Positions 7,999 to 16,722 of a DNA stretch of 64,000 bases are shown here, piece by piece; the first letter of the stretch is position 1, and each line of letters begins with the position of its first letter. The stretch is from an uncultured Eubacteriales bacterium. GTDB lineage: Bacteria > Bacillota > Clostridia > Christensenellales > CAG-138. The position numbers were made by a program, and so were the translations under genes. The notes beneath the pieces were generated by a model. That model had not been told where the DNA came from. It searched no databases and saw only the letters and a list, made by a program, of their open reading frames with translations. The stretch is from assembly GCA_902801845.1 (NCBI GenBank), contig CADCJW010000002.1, positions 576,640 through 640,639 on the forward strand, given 5' to 3'.

Positions 7999-10900
7999 AC
8001 TGGACCAAAGAACAGCAGCGCGCCATAGAGGAAAAGGGGAATTTGATCGTGTCCGCCGCCGCCGGCGCGGGCAAGACCGCCGTGCTCACGGAGCGGGTGG
8101 TCCGCCTGGTGCGATCGGGCATGGACATCGACCGGCTCCTGATCCTCACCTTCACCAAGGCAGCCGCCGGGGAGATGAAGGCCCGCATCCAGAACACCCT
8201 GCAGCAGCAGGCCGCCGACGAGCAGGACCAGATCCTGAAGGCCCGGCTCTACCGGCAGAGCGCCCGGTGCCCCAACGCCAGCATCTCCACCATCCACGCC
8301 TTCTGCGCCCGGGTGGTGAACCGGTACTTCCATCTGGTGGGCCTGTCCCCCTCGGCCAGGACCCTGGACGAGACGGAGGCCGCCGTCCTCCGGGACCAGG
8401 CCCTGGACGAAGCTTTGACCGCCCTCGCCACGGAGGAAGCGGAGGCCTTCCGGCTCCTTATCCGCTCCTTCGAGCGGGAGGACAACCTGAAGCGGGCCAT
8501 CCTGGCCCTGACGGGCTTTCTCATGGCCCAGCCGGACCCGGAGGGCTGGCTTGGCGAGGCGGAGGACCGGCTTTTCGACCGGGCCGCCTACGACCGGGCG
8601 GTGGAGGTCTGCTTCCGGGAGGACAAGGCCGTCTTCGAGGCCGCCCTCAACGATCTTATCCGCCTTCGGGACGGCTATCCCCCCGCCTGGGGGAAGCTGG
8701 TGGCGTACCTGGACGAGGCCATCCCCCACGGCCGGGGGGCCCTGCTGCAGCGGACGCCGGAGGACTACGCTCAGGCCCTGTCCGCCGTGGCGTTCGGCCG
8801 GCTGCCCACCCAAAAGGATATGGAGGAGCAGGATAAGGAGGCTTTGAAAAAGGCCCGGGACAAGGTGAAGGAAACGGCCGCGGAACAGGCCCAGACCTAT
8901 GGTCAGGACAGGGAAAAGCTGTGGCAGATCCACCTGGCGGGGGGGCGGGTCCTCACCGCCCTCATCCGCCTGTGGCGGCGGCAGCAGGCCGTTTACACCC
9001 AGAAGAAGCGGGATCGGGACCGGATCGACTTCAACGATCTGGAGCACTGCTGCGCCGAGATCTTGAAGAACGAGGAGGCCGCGGCGGAGTATCGGGATCG
9101 GTTCACGGCCATCATCGTGGACGAGTATCAGGACAGCAACGCGGTCCAGGAGGAGATCCTGAACCGGATCAAACGGAGCGACGATCTCTTTTTCGTAGGG
9201 GACGTGAAGCAAAGCATCTACGGGTTCCGCATGGCGGAGCCGGGGCTGTTCCTGGAGAAGCTCACTACCTTCACCGGCGACGTCGGACAGCGGATCGACC
9301 TCAACCACAACTTCCGCAGCAGCCCCCAGATCCTCGCCGCGGTGAACCGGGTCTTTGAGCAGCTCATGGCCCCCGGCCTGGGCCCCATCGTCTACGACGA
9401 GATGGCGGCCCTGCGCCCCGGCATGGACCAGCCGGAGGGCCGGGTGGAGCTCCATCTCATCGAGCGGGAGGCGGACAAGACCGCCGAGGACGCCGAGGAC
9501 GTGGCCGCCGCCGAGGCGGAGGCCCGCTTCTGCGCCCGGCGCATCCGGGAGATGATGGAGACGGAGACCTATCAGGAGAGCGCCGACGCCGCGCCCCGGC
9601 CCTACCGGTTCGGGGATTTCGCCATCCTTTTGCGGGGCATGGGCAACGCCCGCGTCTTCGCCCGGACCTTGGCCGTCTCCGGCATCCCCTGCTATGCCCA
9701 GCTCACCGGCGGATATTTCGAGTCCGTGGAGGTCATGGTCATGCTGAACCTGCTGCGCGTCATCGACAACCGGCGGCAGGACATCCCCCTCCTCTCCGTG
9801 CTCCGCTCGGGGGTGGGGGGCTTCTCCCATGAGGAGCTCATCGAGCTTAGGACCGGCTATCCCCAGGGGGAGCTTTTGGACGCCCTGCTCTCTGCAGCAG
9901 AGGCGGACCCCACTTCCAAGGCGGCCCGGTTCCTGGGCCGGGTGGAAGCCTGGCGGCGGGAGAGTTTGATCTCCAACGTGGAGGAGCTGTTGACCCGGCT
10001 CCTGGACGAAACGGAGCTGTATGTGGAGATGGGGGCCATGCCCGGCGGCGCCCAGCGGCAGGCCAATCTGGACGCGCTGGTGACCCGGGCCCGGAGCTAT
10101 GACGAGACGGGCAGCTTCGGCCTCCATGGGTTTTTGAAGTATATGGACGACGCCCGGGACTCCGCCAAGATGGGGGCGGCCCAGACCATCGAAAGCGACG
10201 TGGTCCGGATCCTGTCCGTCCACCGATCGAAGGGGCTGGAGTTCCCGGCGGTGTTCCTCTGCGAGCTGAACCGGCAGTTCAGCCGGGAGGGGGAGAACGC
10301 GCCTTTGCTCCTCCATCGGAAGCTGGGCATGGGCCTTGCCTTCGTGGACGAAAGCGGCGTGAAGCGGGAGCCCCTGTCCCGCCGGGGCGTAAAGCTGCTG
10401 AACCGGCGGCTCCAGGCGGAGGAGGAGATGCGCATCCTGTACGTGGCCATGACCCGGCCCAAGCGCCGGCTGGTGCTGGTGGGCACCCTGCGGAACGCCC
10501 GGGAGACGCTGGACCGGCCCGAGGAGCTGACGCCCTATTCCGTTTGGGGGGCCCGGTCCTTCCTTGCCTGGCTGCTCATGACGGTGAAGGGGGACGTGCC
10601 CGCCTTCGTCCATCCCCGGGAGGAGTTCATCCTGCCCCCGGGAGGGGCGCGGCCGCCCCTGCCGCCGGGGGAGGCGGTGCTGGTGGAGGCGCTGTCCGCC
10701 CGGTACGGGTTCGAGTACCCCTTCGCCGAGGTGGCGGGGGTGCCCAACAAGACCTCGGTCACGGCCCTGTCCGACCGGCATACCCTGACCTTCTCTGAGC
10801 CCGCCTTCGCGGATTCGGCGGGGGCGCTCCGTCGGGGCACGGACGTCCACGAGCTGCTTCGGCGGCTGCCCCTTCGGCCCCTGTCGGAGGAGGAGTTGGA

Positions 10901-11291
10901 CGAGTATCTGGCGGAGCGGAACGGGGCGGCGTACCGGGCGAACCTCGCCTATTTCCTGGGCACGGAGCTCTTTGCCCGGATCTGCCAGAGCCCCCGGGTC
11001 TATCGGGAGCTGCCCTTCACCCTGGCCATGGACACGGAATCGCTCCTGGGGGTCAAGTCCCAGGAGCGGGTGCTCCTGCAGGGCGTCGTGGACCTGTGCT
11101 TTATGGAGGGGGACGGGTACGTGCTCCTCGATTATAAGACGGACCGGGTGGAAGGGGATCCCGGCCTGTGGGCAGAGCGGCACCGGCGGCAGGTGGAGCT
11201 GTACGCCCAGGCGCTGGAGAAGCTGACCGGGCGGCCGGTGAAGGAGAAGTATATCGTGTTTTTGAACGGGAGGGCCTGCGTGAGGCTATGA
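7995..11291 (+). CDS. addA: ATP-dependent helicase/nuclease subunit A (AddA)
   Basis: 1098 residues, somewhat shorter than the roughly 1230 of Bacillus AddA. UvrD-like superfamily 1 helicase with Walker A SAAAGAGKTAV near residues 20-30, Walker B VDEYQDSN near 376, a motif III-like GDVKQSIYGFR, motif IV-V text SVHRSKGLEFPAVF and motif VI VAMTRPKRRL. The C-terminus carries the RecB-type nuclease motif LLDYKTDR near residue 1044. It follows addB with an ATGA overlap and is itself followed by an ATGA overlap with the methyltransferase gene. The AddAB enzyme performs end resection at double-strand breaks. Confidence 0.95.
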   Translation: MNWTKEQQRAIEEKGNLIVSAAAGAGKTAVLTERVVRLVRSGMDIDRLLILTFTKAAAGEMKARIQNTLQQQAADEQDQILKARLYRQSARCPNASISTIHAFCARVVNRYFHLVGLSPSARTLDETEAAVLRDQALDEALTALATEEAEAFRLLIRSFEREDNLKRAILALTGFLMAQPDPEGWLGEAEDRLFDRAAYDRAVEVCFREDKAVFEAALNDLIRLRDGYPPAWGKLVAYLDEAIPHGRGALLQRTPEDYAQALSAVAFGRLPTQKDMEEQDKEALKKARDKVKETAAEQAQTYGQDREKLWQIHLAGGRVLTALIRLWRRQQAVYTQKKRDRDRIDFNDLEHCCAEILKNEEAAAEYRDRFTAIIVDEYQDSNAVQEEILNRIKRSDDLFFVGDVKQSIYGFRMAEPGLFLEKLTTFTGDVGQRIDLNHNFRSSPQILAAVNRVFEQLMAPGLGPIVYDEMAALRPGMDQPEGRVELHLIEREADKTAEDAEDVAAAEAEARFCARRIREMMETETYQESADAAPRPYRFGDFAILLRGMGNARVFARTLAVSGIPCYAQLTGGYFESVEVMVMLNLLRVIDNRRQDIPLLSVLRSGVGGFSHEELIELRTGYPQGELLDALLSAAEADPTSKAARFLGRVEAWRRESLISNVEELLTRLLDETELYVEMGAMPGGAQRQANLDALVTRARSYDETGSFGLHGFLKYMDDARDSAKMGAAQTIESDVVRILSVHRSKGLEFPAVFLCELNRQFSREGENAPLLLHRKLGMGLAFVDESGVKREPLSRRGVKLLNRRLQAEEEMRILYVAMTRPKRRLVLVGTLRNARETLDRPEELTPYSVWGARSFLAWLLMTVKGDVPAFVHPREEFILPPGGARPPLPPGEAVLVEALSARYGFEYPFAEVAGVPNKTSVTALSDRHTLTFSEPAFADSAGALRRGTDVHELLRRLPLRPLSEEELDEYLAERNGAAYRANLAYFLGTELFARICQSPRVYRELPFTLAMDTESLLGVKSQERVLLQGVVDLCFMEGDGYVLLDYKTDRVEGDPGLWAERHRRQVELYAQALEKLTGRPVKEKYIVFLNGRACVRL

Positions 11292-12544
11292 AGCTGCCGG
11301 AAGGGTATCTGAACCGAATGAGGCGCCAGCTGGGCGAGGACTTCGACGCCTATATGGCCGCCATGGCGGAGCCTGAGAAGCGGGCCGCCCGCTGCAACGG
11401 GTTGAAGCTGACACGGGAGGGGCTCGCCGACCTGCGGCCCGATTTCGTCCCTGCGGGGGGCGACGGGTTTTTGCTGCCCGCCGGGTTCGCGCCGGGGAAG
11501 GACCCGCTCCACGCCGCGGGGGCGTATTACGTGCAGGAGCTCTCCGCCCAGGTGCCCGCCGGCCTCTTCGACCTGAAGCCCCACATGGCTCTTTTGGACC
11601 TGTGCGCCGCACCGGGGGGCAAGGCCGCCCAGCTGGCGGCGAAGGTGCCGGCGGGGGTGCTCTTCGCCAACGAGATCGTGCCCGGCCGGGCCTCGGTGCT
11701 CCTCGGCAACCTGGAGCGGATGGGGGTCAAGAACGGGGTGATCACCAATATGGAGCCGGAGAAGCTGATCCGCTTCACGGGGCCCGTCTTCGACGGGGTG
11801 CTGGTGGACGCCCCCTGCGCCGGGGAGGGCATGTTCCGCAAGGATCCGGAGGCGGTGGCCGCCTGGTCGGAGGAGCACGTCCAGGCATGCGCCCACCGGC
11901 AACGGGCGATCCTCGCCTCCGCCCAGGGGGCGGTGAAGCCCGGCGGGCAGCTGGTCTATTCCACCTGCTCCTTCTCGCCGGCGGAGAACGGGGAGAACGT
12001 GCGGTGGTTTTTGTCGGAGTACCCGGATTTCGAGCTGGAATCGGAGCAGACCCTCTATCCCCACGCCTGCCTGGGCGAGGGGCAGTACGCGGCGAAGCTT
12101 AGGCGAAGGGGCGCGGCCCCGGACACGGGGTATCTGCCCCAAAGGAGCGATGGAGCGCCCCTGGCGGAGGGGTTCCTCCGGGAGGAGACGGCGGGGCTTG
12201 GGGGGCCGCTGCGGCTGCTTGCTGACGGGCGGGCGCTGCTGCTGCCGCCGCTGCCCTGTGATCTGGCGGGGCTCAGGGTGCTGCGGGCGGGGCTGCTTGT
12301 GGGGGAGATCGTCAAGGGACGGTTCGTGCCCGCCCACGCGCTGGCCATGGCGGCGGGGATGCCGCTGGTGCGGCGAACGGAGCTTTCCGAGGCGGACGCC
12401 CTTCGGTATCTGCACGGGGAGACGCTGCCCACGGACCTCTCCGGCTGGTGCGCCGTGACCCACAGGGGGCTGGCCCTGGGCCTGGGCAAGGGCGCCGGCG
12501 GCGTCCTCAAGAACCATTTGCCCAAGGGGTTACGGATGTTTTAG
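11288..12544 (+). CDS. RsmF/NSUN-type RNA (cytosine-C5) methyltransferase
   Basis: 418 residues. SAM-binding fold with motif I LLDLCAAPGGKA, motif IV VLVDAPCAGEGMFRKD (prolyl-cysteine) and motif VI STCSFSPAENG with the catalytic cysteine, diagnostic of m5C RNA methylases of the RsmB/RsmF group. The C-terminal 130 residues resemble the RsmF C-terminal and PUA-like extensions, including a HALAMA segment and an ending KGLRMF. rRNA is the likely target; the exact cytosine is unknown. The start at 11288 overlaps the addA stop (ATGA). Last gene of the thpR-addB-addA unit, ended by the three-hairpin repeat. Confidence 0.87.
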   Translation: MKLPEGYLNRMRRQLGEDFDAYMAAMAEPEKRAARCNGLKLTREGLADLRPDFVPAGGDGFLLPAGFAPGKDPLHAAGAYYVQELSAQVPAGLFDLKPHMALLDLCAAPGGKAAQLAAKVPAGVLFANEIVPGRASVLLGNLERMGVKNGVITNMEPEKLIRFTGPVFDGVLVDAPCAGEGMFRKDPEAVAAWSEEHVQACAHRQRAILASAQGAVKPGGQLVYSTCSFSPAENGENVRWFLSEYPDFELESEQTLYPHACLGEGQYAAKLRRRGAAPDTGYLPQRSDGAPLAEGFLREETAGLGGPLRLLADGRALLLPPLPCDLAGLRVLRAGLLVGEIVKGRFVPAHALAMAAGMPLVRRTELSEADALRYLHGETLPTDLSGWCAVTHRGLALGLGKGAGGVLKNHLPKGLRMF

Positions 12545-12555
12545 GTTTATTTTTG

Positions 12556-12688
12556 CCGCTTTTTCTCTTTAGGCTAAAGAGAAAAAGCGGCGGAAAAAGA
12601 GAAATGCGAGAAGGGGTAAAGCTTTCGTACGAAAAGCAATACCCCTTCTTAAAGTTCTTTTTGGTCCTTTTTCTTTCAAGAAAAAGGA
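12556..12688 (+). repeat. Three-hairpin intergenic repeat, copy 2 (likely bidirectional terminator)
   Basis: Hairpin 1: perfect 15-bp stem CCGCTTTTTCTCTTT (12556-12570) with its complement at 12576-12590. Hairpin 2: AGAAGGGGTA (12609-12618) with TACCCCTTCT (12640-12649) and an inner stem around CTTTCGTACGAAAAG. Hairpin 3: TCCTTTTTCTT with AAGAAAAAGGA, 12665-12688. It lies between convergent genes and closely matches copies 4 and 5. Confidence 0.85.
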
Positions 12689-13855
12689 TCAAGCTTTTAT
12701 TCCTTCCTTTAAAAACTCAAAAAGCGTCTGATACTTGCGCACGCAGCGGAGCTTATCCGCCGTGACGGCGTAGTCTCCGTCGGCGGTGGAAAAGACCATC
12801 CCCTGCCGCTGGATGAGGCCGATGCCCCTGATCTCCCGGAGAGGGAAGCCGTATTCGCCCAGGGTGAGCCGATCCCGATAGAGGGCCATGGTCCCGGTGG
12901 CGAGGGGCGTGAGGCTGTGGTCCGCCTCCCGCCGGTTCAGGGTCTGCCCCTCGTCCGAGAAGGCGGGCCCGTCGTTCAGGCTCGCGGCCAGCTTCTCCAT
13001 CTCCCCCGTCTGCCACTTGTCCCAATCGAGGGGCGTTTTGAAGGGCAGCTCGTCCCCCCGGAAAAACCCGAACTCGTCCAGCGTCATGGACAGCCCGCAG
13101 TCGCAGAAGAACCGATCCCCCCGGCTGTGGAGGGTGTCGATCCCGTGGCACCGGGGGCACAGGTACAACGCCGTCTCCAGCGTCTCCGCCAGCGCCTTCC
13201 CCCGGAAGGCCACGGGCGCCTGTTGCTGGGTCTCGTAGGCGTTCTCATACAGGTCCCGGGCGAGCAGGGCCGAGATCTCCCCCTCGCTCATCCCCTTGAT
13301 CTCCTCCGGCGGGTACACCCCCACCGCTTTGCCGGTGACGCGCCCCTTGCGCCGGTGGGTGCTCCACCGGGGCGTGGACAGATACCCGCCCGTGAGCCGG
13401 TAGGTGACCAGGGTGCTCCGGGCCATCTTCACCAGCTTGGCCGTGGCCGGGGCGATGGGCAGCGTCTCGCCGGTGAAGGTCCGGTTCCCCTCGGCGAACA
13501 TGCACACGTTCCGGCCCTTCTTCAGCGTCCGCAGGATCTGCAGCGCCGCCTCCGCGTCGGTGGTGCCCTTGATCCGCTGGATGACGGAGGCGTACCGGGT
13601 GACCACCTTGGAGAGCAGCCCCATGCGCATCACGTTCTCCCCGGCCACGTAGTACATGTGCTCGGGGAAGCTGAGTCCCACCAAAATGGGGTCGAAGTCC
13701 GTCACGTGGTTGCTCAAAATGAGGCAGGGCCCCGCCCCCTGGGGCGCCAGCTCGAACTCATAGTTCAGCAGCCCCTTCATGAGCCATTTCGCCGGGGCGT
13801 ACAGCGTCCTGTACGCCCGCCGCTGCCGTTGATACGCCCGCTCGTCCTCCGCCAT
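12689..13855 (-). CDS. PlsC-like lysophospholipid acyltransferase with zinc-ribbon and PH-like C-terminal extension
   Basis: 388 residues, longer than typical PlsC proteins. The acyltransferase domain (about residues 35-225) has the HX4D catalytic motif in NHVTDFD and the acceptor-binding motif AEGNRTF (EGNR). After it comes a cysteine cluster LCPRCHG...FFCDCG resembling a zinc ribbon, then a C-terminal segment that reads like a small PH/GRAM-type beta domain (DRLTLGEYGFPLREIRGI). The likely reaction is acyl transfer to a lysophospholipid at the membrane. The extra domains suggest membrane or protein docking; that is inference. Start at 13855 has a CAGGAGG site 8 bases upstream. Divergent from the Na/Pi transporter. 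Confidence 0.82.
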   Translation of the reverse strand: MAEDERAYQRQRRAYRTLYAPAKWLMKGLLNYEFELAPQGAGPCLILSNHVTDFDPILVGLSFPEHMYYVAGENVMRMGLLSKVVTRYASVIQRIKGTTDAEAALQILRTLKKGRNVCMFAEGNRTFTGETLPIAPATAKLVKMARSTLVTYRLTGGYLSTPRWSTHRRKGRVTGKAVGVYPPEEIKGMSEGEISALLARDLYENAYETQQQAPVAFRGKALAETLETALYLCPRCHGIDTLHSRGDRFFCDCGLSMTLDEFGFFRGDELPFKTPLDWDKWQTGEMEKLAASLNDGPAFSDEGQTLNRREADHSLTPLATGTMALYRDRLTLGEYGFPLREIRGIGLIQRQGMVFSTADGDYAVTADKLRCVRKYQTLFEFLKEGIKA

Positions 13856-13886
13856 GTCCGCGCCTCCTGTTTCCGTTCCTACATAC

Positions 13887-13914
13887 TATATACTTTTTCC
13901 CGCATCCAGCGCAA
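13887..13914 (-). promoter_or_regulatory. Promoter of the PlsC-like gene at 12689-13855
   Basis: Minus strand: TTGCGC (13914-13909), 16-nt spacer, TATATA (13892-13887). Confidence 0.5.
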
Positions 13915-13928
13915 GGGGAAATTTGCCG

Positions 13929-13957
13929 TTGCGTCGGAGCGCCCTTTAGTGTACACT
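13929..13957 (+). promoter_or_regulatory. Promoter of the Na/Pi cotransporter gene
   Basis: TTGCGT (13929-13934), 17-nt spacer, TACACT (13952-13957). The -10 sits inside the small palindrome AGTGTACACT, a possible operator. An AGGAGG site follows just before the ATG at 13994. Confidence 0.5.
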
Positions 13958-13993
13958 GTATATTGGGTGAAAATCAGGACGTCAGGAGGCTCT

Positions 13994-15862
13994 ATGGGCA
14001 TCAGTAACGTACTTTCCCTGCTGTGCGGGGTGGCGCTGTTCCTGTTCGGCATGTCCGTCATGGGCGACGGGCTCAAGCGGGTGGCCGGGAACAAGCTGGA
14101 AGTCATTCTCTGGCGGCTGAGCAGCACGCCCATCAAGGGGGCGCTGCTGGGCCTGGGCGTGACGGCGGCCATCCAAAGCTCCGCGGCCACCACCATCATG
14201 GTGGTGGGCTTCGTGAACTCCGGCATGATGAAGGGCATCCAGGCCATCCCCATCATCCTGGGCGCCAACGTGGGCACCAGCGTCACGGGCTGGCTGCTGT
14301 GCCTGTCCCTCATGGGTGGGGGCGGCGGCTGGGTGTCCCTCCTCTCCACGGCCACCATCACGGCGGCGGTGGCCATCGTGGGCACCCTCTTCCGGATGAC
14401 GGCCAAATCCACGGCCAAGAAGCACGTGGGCGACATTTTGCTGGGCTTCGCCGTGCTCATGTTCGGCATGAGCGCCATGTCCGACGCGGTGCTGCCGCTG
14501 AAGGAGAGCGCCAAGTTCCGGGAGCTGCTGCTCCTCTTCGACAACCCCCTGCTGGGCATCCTGGTGGGCGCCCTCTTCACGGCGGTGCTCCAAAGCGCCT
14601 CGGCGGCGGTGGGCATTTTGCAGGCCCTGTCCATGACCGGGGCCATCACGGCGGAAGCCGCCATCCCCATCATCATGGGCATCGCCATCGGCGCCTCGGT
14701 GCCGGTGCTGCTGGGGGCCGTCGGCGCCGGGCCCAGCGGACGGCGAACCGCCCTCACCTATCTGTTCATCAACGTTTTGGGCACGCTCATCTGCCTGATC
14801 CCCTTCTTCCTGGGCAATCTGCTGCTCCCCAAGAGCTTCCGCAGCCAGGTGGTGGGGCCGGTGGAGCTGGCCCTCATCAACTCCGTCTTCCGCATCCTAG
14901 CCACGGTGGTGCTGCTGCCCTTCGTGGACGGGCTCAGGCGCCTCGCTCACCGGCTGGTGAAGGATCGGCCAGAGGACCTTATCCAGCAGGCCATGATCGA
15001 CCGGCTGGAGGATCGGTTCATCGCCCACCCCGCATTGGCCATCGAGCAGAGCAAGATCGTCCTTTCCAAGATGGCGGACACGGCCCGGGAGAACCTCGCC
15101 CGGGCGCTGAAGCTGCTGTCCAACTGGTCTGACGGGGAGTTCGCCGCCGTGGAGCGGCTGGAGGAGCAGGTGGACACCTACGAGGACAAGCTGGGCACCT
15201 ATCTCGTGCGGGTGAACCGGCAGGAGCTGACCCGGGAGCAAAACAAGGAGATCAGCAAGTTCCTCCACTGCATCAGCGACATCGAGCGCATCAGCGACCA
15301 CGCCATGAACGTGGGCGAGACCGCCAAGGAGATCGCGGAAAAGAAGGTCCATTTCTCCCCGGAGGCGAAGCGGGAGCTGAACGCCCTCATCGCCGCCGTG
15401 GAGGAGATCGTGGACCTGTCCATGGGCGCGTTCGAAAAGGAAAACGTGAAGGAAGCCTACCGGGTGGAGCCCCTGGAGGAGACCATCGACATGCTCAGCG
15501 ACGAGCTGAAGCTCCACCACGTGAACCGGGTCCAGGCGGGCCAGTGCACCCTGGACCAGGGGTTCGTGTTCAACGATCTGATCACCAATTTAGAGCGGGT
15601 GGCGGACCACTGCTCCAACATCGCCGTGGCCATGATCGAGCTGGAAGCCGGGGCCTTCGACACCCACGAGTATCTGAACAGCCTCCGGGACGTGCACTCC
15701 GACAGCTTCAACCGGTATTTCGAGCTCTATAAGAACAAATATGATCTGCTGCAGGGGGATTTCTCCGCCGGCATCTACGATTTGAGCAAGCCGGAAAGCT
15801 CCCCTAAGTCCGCCGCCAGCGCCGCGGCCCCCGCCGCCGTCAGCTCCTCCCGGGAGCCGTAG
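13994..15862 (+). CDS. Na+/phosphate cotransporter family protein with C-terminal PhoU-like domain
   Basis: 622 residues. The first 340 or so hold two inverted PNaS repeats, each with the family signature: GVTAAIQSSAATTIMVVGFVNSG near residue 55 and LFTAVLQSASAAVGILQALS near 195, both carrying the QSSA/QSAS motif of NptA-type transporters. From about residue 355 to 590 the protein is helical and PhoU-like (MADTARENLARAL, SDIERISDHAMNVGETAKEI, LITNLERVADHCSNIAVAM). Likely function: sodium-driven phosphate uptake with PhoU-like regulation. Start chosen at 13994 because of AGGAGG at 13984-13989; the longer upstream frame is antisense to the acyltransferase gene. The last 88 bases overlap the end of the convergent HAD gene. 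Confidence 0.9.
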   Translation: MGISNVLSLLCGVALFLFGMSVMGDGLKRVAGNKLEVILWRLSSTPIKGALLGLGVTAAIQSSAATTIMVVGFVNSGMMKGIQAIPIILGANVGTSVTGWLLCLSLMGGGGGWVSLLSTATITAAVAIVGTLFRMTAKSTAKKHVGDILLGFAVLMFGMSAMSDAVLPLKESAKFRELLLLFDNPLLGILVGALFTAVLQSASAAVGILQALSMTGAITAEAAIPIIMGIAIGASVPVLLGAVGAGPSGRRTALTYLFINVLGTLICLIPFFLGNLLLPKSFRSQVVGPVELALINSVFRILATVVLLPFVDGLRRLAHRLVKDRPEDLIQQAMIDRLEDRFIAHPALAIEQSKIVLSKMADTARENLARALKLLSNWSDGEFAAVERLEEQVDTYEDKLGTYLVRVNRQELTREQNKEISKFLHCISDIERISDHAMNVGETAKEIAEKKVHFSPEAKRELNALIAAVEEIVDLSMGAFEKENVKEAYRVEPLEETIDMLSDELKLHHVNRVQAGQCTLDQGFVFNDLITNLERVADHCSNIAVAMIELEAGAFDTHEYLNSLRDVHSDSFNRYFELYKNKYDLLQGDFSAGIYDLSKPESSPKSAASAAAPAAVSSSREP

Positions 15863-16425
15863 CCGTAGAGGACGCCGATGCAGGGGAGGCCGTTCTCCCG
15901 GGCGCCGATCACGTCGTGCTCCCTGTCCCCCACCATGACCGTTTTTGACGGGTCCAAATGATATGTACTGAGGGCGTAGGCGATGACCTCGCCCTTTTTC
16001 GTGCGCGTTTCGTCCAAGGTGGACCCGGCCACGGCCTCGAAGTATTGCAGTAGGTCGAAATGCTCCAAAATCCGCAGCGACAACGGCTCCGGTTTGGACG
16101 TGGCCACAAACAGCCGAAGGCCCGCCGCCTTCAGGTCCGCCAGCGTCTCCCCGATGCCCGCGTAGGGCACGTTCTCGAACAGGCCCTTGACGGTGAAGTG
16201 CTCCCGGTAGAAGATAAGCGCCTGCTCCGCCTCCGCCCGGGTGAGCCCCCACTCGCTCATAAACATCTCGATGAGCGGCGGGCCGATGAACACGTACAGC
16301 TCCTCCCGCCGGCTCACCGGCCGCCCCAGCCGCCGCTGGGCGTGCATCAGGGCGTTGGTGATCCCCTCCGCCGGGTCCGTCAGCGTCCCGTCCAGGTCGA
16401 AAAGAACGTTCTTTATGCGCTCCAT
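15775..16425 (-). CDS. HAD-superfamily hydrolase, phosphoglycolate phosphatase-like
   Basis: 216 residues. Motif I is LFDLDGTLTD (nucleophile Asp10, general acid Asp12), motif II VATSKPE, and motif IV VMVGDREHDVIGA; the cap is of the Gph type between motifs I and II. Substrate not determinable; relatives act on phosphoglycolate, pyrophosphate or phosphosugars. The start at 16425 (MERIKN) has a strong GGGGAGG site; the 13 extra codons upstream read into the hairpin array and are rejected. The 3' end overlaps the convergent Na/Pi gene by 88 bases. The hairpin array begins 15 bases upstream of the start codon, so the array forms the 5' leader of this gene. No promoter is visible between array and gene. 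Confidence 0.88.
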   Translation of the reverse strand: MERIKNVLFDLDGTLTDPAEGITNALMHAQRRLGRPVSRREELYVFIGPPLIEMFMSEWGLTRAEAEQALIFYREHFTVKGLFENVPYAGIGETLADLKAAGLRLFVATSKPEPLSLRILEHFDLLQYFEAVAGSTLDETRTKKGEVIAYALSTYHLDPSKTVMVGDREHDVIGARENGLPCIGVLYGYGSREELTAAGAAALAADLGELSGLLKS

Positions 16426-16439
16426 GGGTCCTCCCCTCT

Positions 16440-16722
16440 GTGCGGCTCCGCCGCACAACATCACTTAGCCGCCTCGCGGCTATACATCACTGCGGCCCTG
16501 CCGCTTCATCACTGCGCAGCATCGCTGCGCTACATCACTTGCGAAGCAAACATCACTGCGGCTCCGCCGCACAACATCACTTGGCCGCCTCACGGCCATA
16601 CATCACTGCGGCTCCGCCGCAACATCACTTGGCCGCCTCGCGGCCATACATCACTTGCGAAGCGAACATCACTTCGGCCCTGCCGCTACATCACTGCGCA
16701 GCATCGCTGCCGCAACATCACT
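16440..16722. repeat. Left hairpin array: 12 short hairpins joined by ACATCACT
   Basis: The octamer ACATCACT occurs at 16458, 16484, 16506 (as TCATCACT), 16532, 16550, 16574, 16600, 16622, 16648, 16666, 16688 and 16715, with spacings of 18-27 bases. Each gap holds one perfect or nearly perfect hairpin with a 3-base loop. Five stem types are seen: A GCGGC-TCC-GCCGC, B GGCCGC-CTC-GCGGCC, C GCGGC-CCT-GCCGC, D GCGCAGC-ATC-GCTGCGC, E TGC-GAA-GCA. Their order is A B C D E A B A B E C D, so blocks have duplicated. The last octamer contains the stop codon of the four-helix-bundle gene. Confidence 0.9.

Noticed and set aside
7908..11183. Very long open frame on the minus strand opposite addA
   Set aside because: It is composed of Gly/Pro/Arg/His-rich low-information sequence typical for the antisense of GC-rich genes and mirrors the well-supported addA; no family is recognisable and no start signal exists.
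16440..16722. Regular repeats resembling a CRISPR array
   Set aside because: The repeated unit is only 8 bases, the gaps are self-complementary hairpins of a few recurring types rather than unique spacers, and no cas gene is in the window.
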